Source: Trema orientale (taxonomy: Eukaryota; Streptophyta; Magnoliopsida; Rosales; Cannabaceae). From it: a stretch of 64,000 nucleotides of DNA. The number at the start of each line of letters is the position of its first letter. Positions within the stretch are counted from its first letter, which is position 1. The stretch lies in NCBI GenBank assembly GCA_002914845.1, contig JXTC01000115.1:662628-726627 (forward strand), in the 5' to 3' direction. This document shows, piece by piece, positions 11,017 through 23,330 of the stretch. Below the pieces are notes generated by a model. That model was not told the origin of the DNA. It searched no databases and was given only the letters and a program-made list of their open reading frames with translations. The translations under genes were made by a program, and so were the position numbers.

Positions 11017-12500
11017 TGTCTACGCTCAAAATGTACTAGCGGCTATCGCAGTATAGATTAAGGTGTCGATCCCACAGAGAAGTAAATTAACAATAAAAAG
11101 TAACGAAAAATAGAAAGAAAAATTGAAAATAAAAATAAACTAAGCAATATATTAAAATAATAGCAGAATTATGAACGAAAATACCAATATGAGAAAACAA
11201 AGCTTCAAGATTCACTTAATTGTTCGCCTAACTATTACCAATTTTGATTCCTATTTATCACTCAATTATATGTTTCATATCCCAAACACATAACTGAAAA
11301 ATATAGCAATTAAGAACAAAGATTAATCTAAAGTATTCAATATAAGAAATTCTTCTAATTAACACCATAAAGAATTTATCTTACTAGTTATCTAAGATCA
11401 ACAATATATTACAGAGACAATACTGCAGTAAAAGATCAATTAATAAAACAAATATAATTATAATCTCGTTTAAATCACCATATAAAGAAAGCATGACTGA
11501 ATTTATATGCGAAACTAGAAAATAATATATTGAAAAATAAAAATATTGAAGAATTTAACAAACCAAATATATAAGCATTGTAGCACTCTCAGGAATCAAA
11601 GCTAGAAAATAGAAAAACTATACAACTAAGATCATCTCTCTAGCCTCTCTAAAAACTAGCCTGACATCTCACTCATCTCACACACTCTCTCTAGAAAAAG
11701 TAGAGTTTGCTCTCAAAATTGGTGTGTTTTTTTTTCTCTCACGTTCTGGGTATTTATAGCTGAGGTTGGAGTATTGTGCAAGTTCTCACATTTCTAAAGG
11801 TGCAATCTGATTGGTTGGGTGATGTGTCAAACTCACACAATTCTCACTTTCTCTTTTTCTCTCTTCCTCTTCTTTATTCAGATTTTCTGAGGTTTGGGAA
11901 ATAATCATATGCGGCCGAAAATGGATGAAATCGACACTAAAATTGGATCGGATTGGCTGAAGGAAGACTCAAAGTCACTGGGCTGACGTGGTGGCGTATC
12001 AATGGGAGGAGGAACGGGTGTACGGGACCAAAATTCACTGGAACCGGTACGGCCTGGACCTGCAGCAGCACGCGGGCCCCAGCTGTTCTGTGCCCACTCA
12101 CTCGCTTGAGATCGGGCGTATACGACACGCACCCGCCTGGTGGAATTTGATCACGATTCGACGGCCAGATCGCTTTTGGCGTTTCTCCCTTACTAGCATG
12201 TTTGGCTCTTCATTTTCCGACTTTTTTTTCTTTTCCTTTTCTTTATCTAAAATCGAAATAAAATCTAAATTAAATCTAAATAAAATAAAAAGATTAATCC
12301 GAATTTAATTAAAATAAATTATCCTAAATTAAACTAAATTAAATAAATTAACTAATTCTAATAGAAATTAAATAAAATTATATCTAAATATTAAAAATCA
12401 AATTAACTATAAAATAACCTAAATTAAACTAAAATTACTAAAAACACACAAAATATTTAAGTAAAAGAACATAAATAACTATATTTTTAGAGAGTTATCA
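11017..12500 (-). repeat. 3' LTR of the Athila-like element
   Basis: It matches 21841-23330 end to end. By eye there are about eight differences in the first 90 bases, mostly transitions. It contains GTCGATCCCACAGA, a word shared in variant form by the other Athila/Tat-type LTRs in the window, and a relatively GC-rich block at about 11980-12160. Confidence 0.9.
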
Positions 12501-14240
12501 CACCCTTAAACTTAAACTTTGCTAGTCCCTAGCAAAAGAAAAGAAAAACCTAAAAGAAAAATCTAAACACCTAAACATAACTCAGTTCAATTCTCAAAAA
12601 AATTTTGCCTCAAAAATTTCACATAATATAAACCTCAAAGAAAAACTATGAACACTGCAAATAGTCTAGAATTTCAATTCAAATACTCATTTAACCTCAC
12701 TTAAAATTCTTGAGTGTGTGTGTGAATAGTTACATTTAATTATTTGCAACCCAGATCAGTTTATGCAATCTAGTGACATGTGTACAATCTCTAAATGATA
12801 AATAAACTTTATAAGCCTGTTTTTCATACCACTCTCCACTAATGTAGGCCACCACTGCACCACAGATCAATAGGACTTTATTTAAGCTTGTAACATATGG
12901 CTAGTGGAAAGGTAGGAGAATAGTCATTTTTATAGCTCAAATCACCTAAAGCACATAACTTATTCTCAGATCTTTATAAAACTTCATCTCAAACACTGCA
13001 ACTTATTTTCTACTTCCTTTTGCACTTCACTTTTTTTTTTTTTTTTTTATTCGAACTCCTCTTTTTGTTTCAGACTTTTTTCATTCATTCATTTTTTTTT
13101 TGAAGTGATATACCCCTAAACTTATTATTTTTATAATTTCTTTTTTCATAAGAGTATAACACCTTTTTTCTTCTTTTTTTTGGCCTCAAAAAGATATTTC
13201 AAAACACCACCCTTTCTCTCATAATATCACATAACTTAAAATATGCTTAACAAAGACCATATGTGCAATAAGACAAAAGGTAAGATGTAGGAAATCATTA
13301 TAAGTTTTAGGCTAAAAATTGTGGGTAACAAAGACAAGGATAAAATTAGGCTCAAATAGGGTAAACTAAGGATAATTAAGTGTCAAAGGTAGGCTTGAAA
13401 GGCTCAAACGATCTAAAAATGGCCTAAATCATATCTCTAATACAGCTTAGTCCAGGATTTCGCCTCAAGTGATAATCAAACAAGTTCTAAAGTTTATTGA
13501 TGAGATTTCAAAAATTCACTTAATCACATAAACTTTCTCTAAGCAAACAAAATAATTAAAATGCAATTGAGTGCTCAAAAATATTCAAGAATCATAAGCA
13601 AAGATCAAACTAACATAAGAATCAAGCTCACAGACAAAAACAATATTCATTATTTTCCTAAGAACTTCGTTCAGTAAAACCAAATCTTATCATCAGCATT
13701 CGTTCATCAAACTGAGTCATAAAAAAAAACTTTTTTTTTCAATTTTTTTTTCCGGAAAAATTTTGTTCTTGTATGAAAAATATGTGCATTAAAAATATGC
13801 ATGCATATGCCACCACCCCCAACCTAAATTGGATAGTGTCCTCACTGTCACAAAAATATAGAAAGAAAAGAACAAAGGATAGAGTATACCAGAGTGATGG
13901 AATTTCCATACGAAGTATAGACTTTGTAATGAATAGGCTAGAGAAGAGAATGAAAACGAAGAAACGCAACAAAAACAAAAACTAAAACAAAAACTAAGAA
14001 AACAAAAGAAACAAAAACTATAGTACAGAAAGATAAAACCTAATACATCATGGTAGACAGGAGCCACCAAAGTGATCTCCTCATATTGGTTTACTCTCTC
14101 CACAAAATTCTTCAACCGTTATCAAATACATGTCTAGGCCCCTCTGATTGTGGAGCTGAGTGGTCTCTCAAAGTCTTCACATCAAACGATTTCAACTTAT
14201 CTCTTTCAGGAGGCAACTTCTCAAAGCGTGGCTGAAAGAA
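12501..14240 (-). other. 3' non-coding region of the Athila-like element
   Basis: On the minus strand it ends GCTAGGGACTAGCAAAGTTT followed by AAGTTTAAGGGTG, a weak polypurine tract next to the LTR. It contains long T and A runs (13020-13160, 13730-13750). Near 14050-14240 the minus strand still reads FFQPRFEKLPPERDKLK and FVERVNQYEEITLVAPVYHD, remnants that bracket the site of the deleted pol. Otherwise no coding sequence is seen. Confidence 0.7.
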
Positions 14241-14246
14241 TTTCTT

Positions 14247-16200
14247 TTACTTATCCTGTATCTTAAAATCAGTAGAAACGTTAATATTATCAGGATAAAA
14301 CAAACATTCACTACCATCACGAAGGATATAACTCAAATGATCAAATTTCGGGCTCTTGTCAAACTCCTCCGTTACTCTTGTGTCTATCATATCGGTATGA
14401 TAACACTCATAATCATCTTCACGTGTTTGTTTTCCAATGTGAAAAATATTTACCTCCAAAGTCATGTTCCCAAATGATAACTTCATTAGATCATTCCTAC
14501 AATTAATGAGGGTATTTGCTGTAGAAAGGAAAGATCTTCCTAAAATTAATGGGATCTTGGATTCTATGACAACAACAAATTGTGTATCCAGGATTAGAAA
14601 ATCAACAAGATAGTAGAATTTATCAATTTGTAGTAGAACATCTTCTACTATCTCTCTCGGTCTCCGTACAGAACGGTTGGCAAGCTACAATACCACAGAT
14701 ATAGGCTTAATTTCTCCAAGGCCTAATTGCAAGTATACAGAATATGGCATGAGGTTTACACTTGCTCCTAGGTCTAAAAGTGCTTGGCCGAACTTGTGTG
14801 TCCCTATGTGGCAGGTCATAGTAGGACAACCTGGATCCTTGTATTTGGGCGGTGTTTTCTACTCAATTACCGCACCTACCTGCTCGGTCAAGAATGCAGT
14901 CTTCTTGTCATGGTACCTCTTTTTAATGGTGTATAGATCTTTAATCACCTTAGCGTATGATGGTACCTGCTTGATCACATGTAACAAAGGTAGATTAATT
15001 TTAACTTGTTTAAGGTTTTCGAGGATCTCACCTCGATTTTTCGGTATTTTTCTTGTTTTGAGAGCTTGAGGAAAAGGCACCGTAATCGGAAATTTCTTTT
15101 CAGCTTCTTGTGGAGGGGCATCTTGAGTACTGTCCAGGGTGGTAGTGTTACTTGGTAGAGTTGGACCATCTAAAGTCTTACCACTTTGAGTAGTAATGGA
15201 ATTAACATCTTTAATATTTTGTGTATCAGTGTCAGAGGTTTGTGCCAAGTGTTGCCCCTTCGGATTGGACTGAGGTTGGGCAGGAAATCTTCCACGCTCC
15301 TGTACAGTAAGAGCGCTAGTCAGCTTAGTTATCTGACTCTTAATCTCTTTATTCTCTTCTACCACTTGTGTAAGTACAGACTCAAACTTTTGGTTAGTTT
15401 TACTCTGTGCCTCCATAAATGCCTGAAGTGTTTCCTCTAATGGATTCCTATTGGGTCGTGCATTATATTGAGGTGTAGAGTAATTCCTAGGTGGTGGTGC
15501 CTCAGTGTTCTAGTTATTATTATTGGATGATGTAGGTTGATTTTGGTCAGACTTCCAGCTAAAGTTTGGGTGGTTTCTTCAGCCAGGATTGTACGTGTCA
15601 CAGTATGGTGTGAAAGGCTTTCTAAATGTTCCTAAGGAGTTACATTGTTCTTCATAAACCCCTCTCATCTCACTGTAAGTTGGGGAATCCTGAGCTAAGT
15701 GTTCTACTCCCCCACAGACAAAACATATAGCTTGAGATTCTACCTTAGCAACTGTGTGTGTGACTCTACTATCCTTAGTTTTCAAGGCCTCTAATTCCCT
15801 AGTCCCAGCTTCTAGTTAGGCTTTAAGGCTGTCTTCTTCCCTAAGATGGTAGATTCCGGTTGGTCGTGACCTATTAGTGCTATCAGTAGTAGTAGGTCCA
15901 GTCCATGTGTGGACTTTCTCAGCTAACTCATTCAGGTAGTCTATGGCTTCATCTGGGTCTTTTTGTAAGAATTCTCCATTGCACATCATCTCTATAAATT
16001 GGTACTCCCTAATGGTTAATCCATGACAGAAATAACTAACTAGCGGCCAATTTTCGTACACATGGTGTGGGCACATATTCAGTAACTCTTTGAATCTCTC
16101 CCAGGCTTGATATAAAGTTTCACTATCTTTTTGGGAAAAGGTTGAGATCTGTCGCTTAAGGTTGCTGGTCTTATGGTGCGGGAAGTATTTGTTAAAGAAA
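14247..16200 (-). pseudogene. Athila-like gag (C-terminal part) and protease
   Basis: Reading down from 16200, the minus strand gives the end of the gag core (ETLYQAWERFKELLNMCPHH, then WTGPTTTDSTNRSR) and a zinc knuckle CFVCGGVEHLAQDSP, whose last ligand is Ser rather than Cys. A coiled linker follows (KTNQKFESVLTQVVEENKEI). The protease region has GCPTMTCHIG and LDLGASVNLMPYSVYLQLGL, where DLGAS is the Athila form of the active site, and LILGRSFLSTANTLI. MKLSFGNMTLEVNIF follows. Several stops and frameshifts interrupt it. The gag start lies at 20900-21330 beyond the nested element. Confidence 0.9.
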
Positions 16201-16205
16201 GCTCG

Positions 16206-18458
16206 TGTAACGCCCCTCCAACCTAACTGGTCGGACTTTGCCTGAAAGCGTAACCAGTTAGGCCAAGGTGCGTTAAGCCTTCATAACTTTCTTTGAAAAC
16301 GGAGCATTTGAAAGCGGAAGAACTAAAAAGGGCATAAGACTTCATTTTTACAATTAAAAATTTTAGAATTAAAATATAAATATATCATGGGATGAATGGA
16401 ACTGCAGCTCAGCCTACTTTCAGGAATCTACTGATGCAACTAAAACCTGCATTACAAGAACTATAATGAGCTAATGCTCAGTAAGTAAAGACAATACATG
16501 CATATAATGATATGCTATAAAAATAATTATTACCCATTGTACAACTTTCTTGGAAAACATTCTTTCTTTAAGCATCATTTTGGGCCCCATTTTAAGCAAA
16601 ACTTCTAACTTAGTGACATAGTAGACCTCTTAATAAATATCATTTGAGACTTACCCTGTCTTGGCCTTTTCGCCTCAAGGGATTTGACTTCCCTCTTGTT
16701 TGGCTCACCCTATCTTGGACTTAACCTCAAGGGATTTCGCCACCTCTTTTCCACACAGTCACTAAGCCAGGAGCCATACTTCATAAGAAAACACAACTTA
16801 GAAACTTAGGCACAATGATAACATTTTCTTTAAAAACATGAACTTCATAAAATCATTTTAATGCCTTATGCATATGCCATGAACATTACTCTATAAACAA
16901 CATATAGTCTACATAGGTACATATAATTAGGCACGTTCTTCACATAACATTTAGAAAATACTTGTACTTACTATGCTCTTGTAATGCAGTAAAAACATTT
17001 ATCTTTATTTACCTCTAGTTGATATTTCTCTTATTTTTCGTCTCTATCTCCAAACTTCTCTCTATCTTTCTTTCATTTTTTTTTTCTCTAAACTTTACTA
17101 AAAATATGGGTAGAGCAGTGTATGTCTAAAACTAATTCTCAAGGTCTATTTATAGATTTCACCAAGCTCCTCAAGCTAGCAGCTTACTCATCACCTAAAG
17201 CTTCTCCCATCGTGACACCTGGCGCCACATGCCCTATTCACATCGAGCCACTTAACTCGGCCTTAATGTTGACACCTAATTGCCACTAACCTCATTTGTA
17301 TGCTTGACACATAGGTTGTTCTATTACACTATGTGCTTCCCTCGTACACCGCATGCTTTCAAACTTTACATCTCGTGCCTTAATGTTGACACCTAATTGC
17401 CACTAACCTTATTTGTATGCTTGACACATAGCTTATTCCATTACACTACGTGCTTCCCACCTATACCTTGTGCTTTCACACTTTATATCTCGTGCCTTGA
17501 ATTGACACCTATTTGCCACTAACCTCGTCTGCATGCATGACACCTAACTCGCCCAAATATTGACACCTAGTTGCCATTAACCTCATCTGCATACTCGACA
17601 CCTAGCTTGTCCAAATGTCGACACCTAGTTGCCACTAACCTTATCTGTATGCTTGACACCTAGCTTACACAAATGTCGACACGTAGTTACCACTAGCCTT
17701 GTCTGTATGCTTGACACCTAGCTTTCCCAAATATCAACACCTTAGCTTGCCCAACTATCGACACCTAATTGCCACTAACCTCGTCTGTATGCTTGACACT
17801 TAGCTTGCCCAACTGTCAACACCTAGTTGCCACTAACCTCATCTGCATGCTTGACACCTAGCCTGTCTTATTCCATTACGTGCTTCCAATTGACACCTCA
17901 TGCTTTCAAACTTTACACCTCGTCTTTGATTTGACACCTCATACTCTGATTCAACACATCGTGCTTATAGTGCCACCTCGTGCTTACGGACACATCATGC
18001 TTATAACACCTTGTGCTTCACTTTTTCACTTATCGTGTAAATATCATGATTTATATAATTGTCTAGCACGAAAATTGAGAAATACTAACTTCTCTCTAGA
18101 AACTGATCACAATATCAGATTTAATCTTGTCTCTTCTGTGAGCAGCTTATCTATTCAAGATTGTTGGAAACTTAACTGTCACTTTTCGTCAAAAATATTT
18201 TCTTTCATCATATTGTTTATCATCAAAAGTTTATACTGCTAAGTACCTCAATCAGTAGCTTAACATATTTCAATTGTATTAAATCTAACAACAAAAGTCT
18301 GTCTTGTAAAATGTGAAATCCCTTTTACTAGGATGTTTACGAACTTGCAAAATTATTAAGCTCCTCATTAACTAGCTTAACTTCTCTACTTAACTTAGAA
18401 CTAGACAAAACTCTATTACACATAACATTTAAGCATGCACGTGAATTGGGTTCTGACA
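16206..18458 (-). repeat. 3' LTR of the 197-bp-core element
   Basis: It is the partner of 18656-20894, with about seven differences over the first 100 bases by eye. It carries a hairpin TGAGCTAATGCTCAGTAAG at 16467-16485, repeated short blocks around 16640-16760 (CCTCAAGGGATTT), and a 58-bp tandem array at about 17230-17860. Confidence 0.9.
17230..17860. repeat. 58-bp tandem array inside the LTR
   Basis: Degenerate units read GACACCTAGTTGCCACTAAC, then a stretch ending CTGTATGCTT, then GACACCTAGCTTGCCCAAAT, for a period of about 58 bp. Units vary by scattered substitutions and some are incomplete. The block then grades into shorter words ending CTCGTGCTT (17880-18020). Confidence 0.85.
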
Positions 18459-18655
18459 AATTCCCCTCCTTTTAAAAATTTCGACCTCGAAATTTGAAAA
18501 CTTTTAAAAGATGAACATATAGTCATATAATATGCAAAGACATAGTCAAATATTAATGCAGATAAAATGAACCTAATGGTTGACTGAGTTCCATCCCATG
18601 ACCCACTCAAAAAGATATTTATGTCTACAGAATCGTAATGCTCTGATACCAAAAT
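18459..18655 (-). other. Minimal core: priming site, pol-tail scrap, purine tract
   Basis: Plus-strand GCTCTGATACCA at 18640-18651 is the reverse complement of TGGTATCAGAGC, the initiator-Met priming site, four bases from the adjoining LTR. At the other end AATTCCCCTCCTTTTAAAA is the complement of a polypurine tract next to the 3' LTR. Between them the minus strand keeps TTTCGAGGTCGAAATTTTTA, the wording found at the end of chromovirus pol genes. There is no room for gag or pol. Confidence 0.9.
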
Positions 18656-20894
18656 TGTAACGCCCCCCAACCTAACTGGCCGGACTTTGCCTGAAAGCAT
18701 AACCAGTTAGGCCAAGGCACGTTAAGCCTTCGTAACTTTCTTTGAAAATGGAGCATTTGAAATCGGAAGAACTAAAAAGGGCATAAGACTTCATTTTTAC
18801 AATTAAAATTTTTAGAATTAAATTATAAACGTATCATGGGATGAATGGAACTGCAGCTCAGCCTACTTTTCGGAATCTACTGATGCAACTAAAACGTGCA
18901 TTACAATAACTATAATGTGCTAACGCTCAGTAAGTAAAGACGATGCATGCATATAATGATACGCTATAAAAATATTTGTTACCCATTGTACAACTTTCTT
19001 GGAAGACATTCTTTCTTTAAACATCATTTTGGGCCCCATTTTAAGCATAACTTCTAACTTAGTGATATAGTAGACCTCTTAATAAATATTATTTGAGGCT
19101 TACCCTATCTTGGCCCTTTCGCCTCAAGGGATTTAACGTCACTCTTGTTTGGCTCACCCTATCTTAGACTTAACCTCAAGAGATTTTGCCGCTTCTTTTC
19201 CACACAGTCACTAAGCCAGGAGCCATACTTCATAAGAAAACGTAATTTAGAGACTTAGGTACAATGGTGACCTTTTCTTTGAAAACATGAACTTCATTAA
19301 ATCACTTTAATGCCTTATGTAAATGCCATGAACATTACTCTATAAATAACATATAGTATACTTAGGTACATATAATTAGGCACGTACTTCACATAACATT
19401 TAGAAAATACTTGTACTTACTATGCTCTTGTAATGCAGTAACAAAGTTTATCTTTACTTAACTCTAGTTGATATTTCTCTTAATCTTCGTCTTTCTCTCC
19501 AAACTTCTCTCTATCTTTCTTTTATTTTTTTTTCTCCGAACTTTACTAAAAATATGGGTAGAGTAGTGTATGTCTAAAACTAATTCTCAAGGCTTATTTA
19601 TAGATTTCACCAGGCTCCTCAAGCTAGCAGCTTACTCAGCACCTAAAGCTTCCCCCGTCGTGACACCTAGCGCCACATGCCCTATTCACATCGAGCCATT
19701 TAACTCGGCCTTAATGTTGACACCTAATTGCCATTAACCTCATTTGTATGCTTGACACATAGCTTGTTCCATTACACTACGTGTTTCCCACGTACACCTC
19801 GTGCTTTCATACTTTACATCTCGTGCCTTAATGTTGATACCTAATTGCCACTAACCTCATTTGTATGCTTGACCCATAGCGTGTTCCATTACACTATGTG
19901 CTTCCCATGTACACCTTGTGCTTTCACACTTTACATCTCATGCCTTGAATTAACAACTATTTGCCACTAACCTCGTCTACATGCTTGACACCTAGCTCGC
20001 CTAAATGTTGACACCTAGTTGCTACTAACCTCATCTGCATGCTCGATACCTAGCTTGTCCAAATGTTGACACTTAGTTGCCACTAACCTCATCTATATGC
20101 TTGACACCTAGCTTGCCAAAATATTGACACCTAGTTACTACTAACCTCGTCTGTATGCTTGACACCTAGCTTACCCAAATGTCAATACCTTAGCTTGCCC
20201 AAATATCGACACCTAGTTGCAACTAACCTCGTCTGTATGCTTGACACCTAGCTTGCCCAACTGTCAACACCTAGTTGCCACTAACCTCATCTGCATGCTT
20301 GACACCTAGCCTGTCCTAATCTACTACGTGCCTCCATCTGACACCTCATGCTTTCGAACTTTACACCTCGTGCTTTGATTTGACACCTCATACTATGATT
20401 CAACACGTCGTGCTTATAGTACCACCTCATGCTTACGGGCACATCATGTTTAGAACACCTTGTGCTTCACTTTTTGACTTATTGTCTAAATATCATGATT
20501 TATATAACTGTCTAGCACGAAAATCGAGAAATACTAACTTCTCCCTAGAAACTGAAATAATCTTGTCTCTTCCGTGAGCAGCTTATCTATTCTAGATTGT
20601 TGGAAACTTAACTGTCACTTTTCGTCGAAAATATTTTCTTTCATCATATTATTTATCATCAAAAGTTTATACTGCTAAGTACCTCAATCAGTAACTTAAC
20701 ATATTTCCATTATATTAAATCTAACAGCAAAAGTCTATCTCTTAAAATGTGAAATCCTTTTTACTAGGATGTTTACGAACTTACAAAATTATTAAGCTCC
20801 TCATTAACTAGCTTAACTTCTCTAATTAACTTAGAACTAGACAAAGCTCTATTACACATAACATGTAAGCGTGCACGTGAATCGGAGTGTGATA
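18656..20894 (-). repeat. 5' LTR of the 197-bp-core element
   Basis: It starts TGTAACGCCCCCC and ends GTGTGATA, followed by GCTTG. It has the same layout as its partner: variant hairpin at about 18916, CCTCAAGGGATTT block near 19130, and 58-bp array at about 19690-20320. Differences from the partner are mainly transitions. Confidence 0.9.
19690..20320. repeat. 58-bp tandem array, second LTR copy
   Basis: It has the same unit and similar copy number as 17230-17860, in the same LTR position. The two arrays appear to have kept their overall length since insertion, with base changes scattered through them. Confidence 0.85.
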
Positions 20895-20899
20895 GCTTG

Positions 20900-21330
20900 G
20901 GTCATTTCCGCCCATGTACTTATGGATCTCGGTCTCAAAGAGTATAGCCAACTCTTCGCTTTATCTTTCACGGAGAATGGGAAAAATTTTAACCTAACAG
21001 CATCTACTGCATTGGGTTGGCTATGGAAAGTGGCCACTACCTCTTCAAATTCTTTAATGTGCAAATATGGATTTTCACTATCTAGGCCATAGAAGTTAGG
21101 TAAAAGTTGGATCATGCCAGGTTTAAAATCCATTTGCGGTGTATTTTGAGGAAAAGTAATGCATGAAGGTGTGGCTATGCGGGTTGGGTGTAGGTAATCA
21201 TTTAAAGTCCTAGTAGCATTATTTTCAATTTTATTCTTGGTGGCTAGTAAATGTGTTTCTGATGAATCTGTGCTTGATCAAGAGTTAGATGAATTTTCTT
21301 CAAAATCGAGTCGTCTACTAAGTCTTCCTG
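20900..21330 (-). pseudogene. Athila-like gag, N-terminal part
   Basis: The minus strand reads RTLNDYLHPTRIATPSCI and then MDFKPGMIQLLPNFYGLD, followed by NPYLHIKEFEEVVATF, the opening of Athila gag, and KSWLYSLRPRSISTWAEMTQ, where the nested element cuts it. It continues at 16200 with the next gag residues. The upstream edge is not sharply defined. Confidence 0.85.
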
Positions 21331-21840
21331 TTTTGTCTCTATGCCAAGATATACACCCAATATTTTTTTAAAATTTTAAGAAAGAAAATTTGTGAAGTAA
21401 ACGCAAAGATTATACACTAAGAATGTTCCCAGATTGACTGGAAAAGGTGCAAAAGGTCTCACTTAAAACCTAACTTTTCTAGACAGAACTCCCTGAGGTT
21501 CTCAGGTGAGTTGGAGGGGTCACGTTTGCAGTCCTTATTATTCTGTAACCAATCTTTCTTAGGCAATGCCTTTGTGACAGAATAATCCCAGTTTCTACCG
21601 ATTACGCAAACAACATAATTTTTTTAAAAATAAATAAATAAATAAATAAAATAATAATAATGTGAAGAAAGAAAAAATTAACTAATGAAAAACCTAAAGT
21701 CTAGAAAATTAATAAACCTAATTAATACAATCTAAACTAAAACAGAAAAAAAAAATCTAAAAATAAAAGAAACTAAAATTAATGAAAGAATTGTGTACAT
21801 TTACCGTTGATTTGGCTTCCCTGGCAACGGCATCAAATTT
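21331..21840 (-). other. Athila-like leader with priming site
   Basis: This is the untranslated leader between the 5' LTR and gag. Plus-strand TCCCTGGCAACGGCATCAAA at 21818-21837 is the complement of the conserved Athila/Tat priming region, a few bases from the LTR. An AAAT/AAATA microsatellite lies at about 21626-21660. No coding region is seen. Confidence 0.8.
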
Positions 21841-23330
21841 TGTCCTCGCTCAAAATATACTAGCGGCTATCGCAGTATAGATTAAGGTATCAATCCCACA
21901 GAAAAGTAAATCAACAATAAAAGGTAACAAAAAATAGAAAGAAAAATTGAAAATAAAAATAAACTGAGCAATAGATTAAAATAATTACAGAATTATGAAC
22001 GAAAATACCAATATGAGAAAACAAGGCTTCAAGATTCACTTGATTGTTCACCTAACTATTACCAACTTTTATTCCTATTTATCACTCAATTATATGTCTA
22101 ACATTCCAAACACATAACCGGAAAATATAGCAATTAAGAACAAATATTAATCTAGAGTATTCAATATGAGAAATTCTTCCAATTAACACCATAAAAAATT
22201 TATCTTACTAGTTATCTAAGATCGACAATATATCACAGAGACAATGCTACAGTAAAAGATCAACTAATAAAACAAATATAATTATAATCTAGTTTAAATC
22301 ACCACATAAAGAAAGTATGACTGAATTTATATGAGAAACTAGAAAATAGTATATTGAAAAATAAAAATATCGAAGAATTTAACAAACCAAATATATAAGC
22401 GTTGAAGCACTCTCAGGAATCAAAGCTGGAAAACAGAAAAACTACACAACTAAGATAAGATCATCTCTCTAGCCTCTCTAAAAACTAGCCTGACATCTCA
22501 CTCATCTCACACACTCTCTCTAGAAAAAGTAGAGTTTTCTCTTAAATTGGTGTGTTTTTTTTTTCTCTCACGTTCTGGGTATTTATAGCTGAGGTTAGAG
22601 TGTTGTGCAGGATCCCACGTTTCTAAAGGTGTAATCTGATTGGTTGAGTGATGTGTCAAACTCACACAATTCCCACTTTCTCTTTCTCTCTCTTCCTCTT
22701 CTTTATTCACGTTTTCTGAGGCTTGGGAAATAATCCCATGCGGCCGAAAATGGATGAAATCGGCACTAAAATTGGATCGGATTGGCTGAAGGAAGAGTCA
22801 AAGTCACTGGGCCGACATGGTGGCGTATCAACGGGAGGAGGAACGGGTGTACGGGACCGAAATTCACTGGATCCGGCACGGCCTGGACCTGCAGTAGCAC
22901 GCGAGCCCCAGCTGTTCCCTGCCCCTTCACTCGCCTGAGATCGTGCGTATACGACACGCACCCACATGGTGGATTTTGATCACGATCCGATGGCCTGGAT
23001 CACTTTTGGCCTTTCACACCTACTCGCGAGTTTGGCTCTTCATTTTCCAACTTTTTTTTCTTTTCCTTTTCCTTATCTAAAAACAAAATAAAATCTAAAT
23101 TAAGTCCAAATTAAATAAAAAGATTAATCTGAATTTAATTAAAATAAATTATCCTAAATTAAACTAAATTAATTAAATTAACTAAATCTAATAGAAATTA
23201 AATAAAATTATATCTAAATATTAAAAATCAAATTAACTATAAAATAACCTAAATTAAACTAAATTCACTAAAAACATACAAAATATTTAAGTAAAAGAAC
23301 ATAAATAACTCTATTTTCATAGAGTTATCA
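21841..23330 (-). repeat. 5' LTR of the Athila-like element
   Basis: It starts TGTCCTCGCTCAAAATATAC and ends AGAGTTATCA, immediately followed by CTGAA. It is the partner of 11017-12500. Confidence 0.9.

Larger units (their letters stand above)
16201..20899 (-). mobile_element. Long-LTR element with a 197-bp core nested in Athila gag
   Basis: Two LTRs of 2253 bp (16206-18458) and 2239 bp (18656-20894) lie almost back to back, separated by 197 bp. On the plus strand the LTR starts TGTAACGCCCC and ends TTCTGACA or GTGTGATA. The flanks are GCTCG (16201-16205) and GCTTG (20895-20899). The core holds only a priming site, a scrap of pol tail and a purine tract. Gag reading resumes across the insertion. 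The LTR layout and the pol-tail wording (minus strand TTTCGAGGTCGAAATTTTT) resemble gypsy chromoviruses. It is non-autonomous. Confidence 0.9.

Noticed and set aside
11953..12150. Overlapping open frames on both strands in a GC-richer patch, repeated at 22723-22979
   Set aside because: Both copies lie inside the Athila-like LTRs. The frames reflect base composition rather than protein-coding constraint.
13739..14115. Phe/Ser-rich open frames on the minus strand
   Set aside because: They come from A/T-rich non-coding sequence in the Athila-like 3' region. Only a short scrap near 14050 looks like a pol remnant.
17230..20320. Possible CRISPR-like array (regular repeats with variable parts)
   Set aside because: Units are contiguous and degenerate with no unique spacers, and the arrays sit symmetrically in the two LTRs of a plant retroelement.
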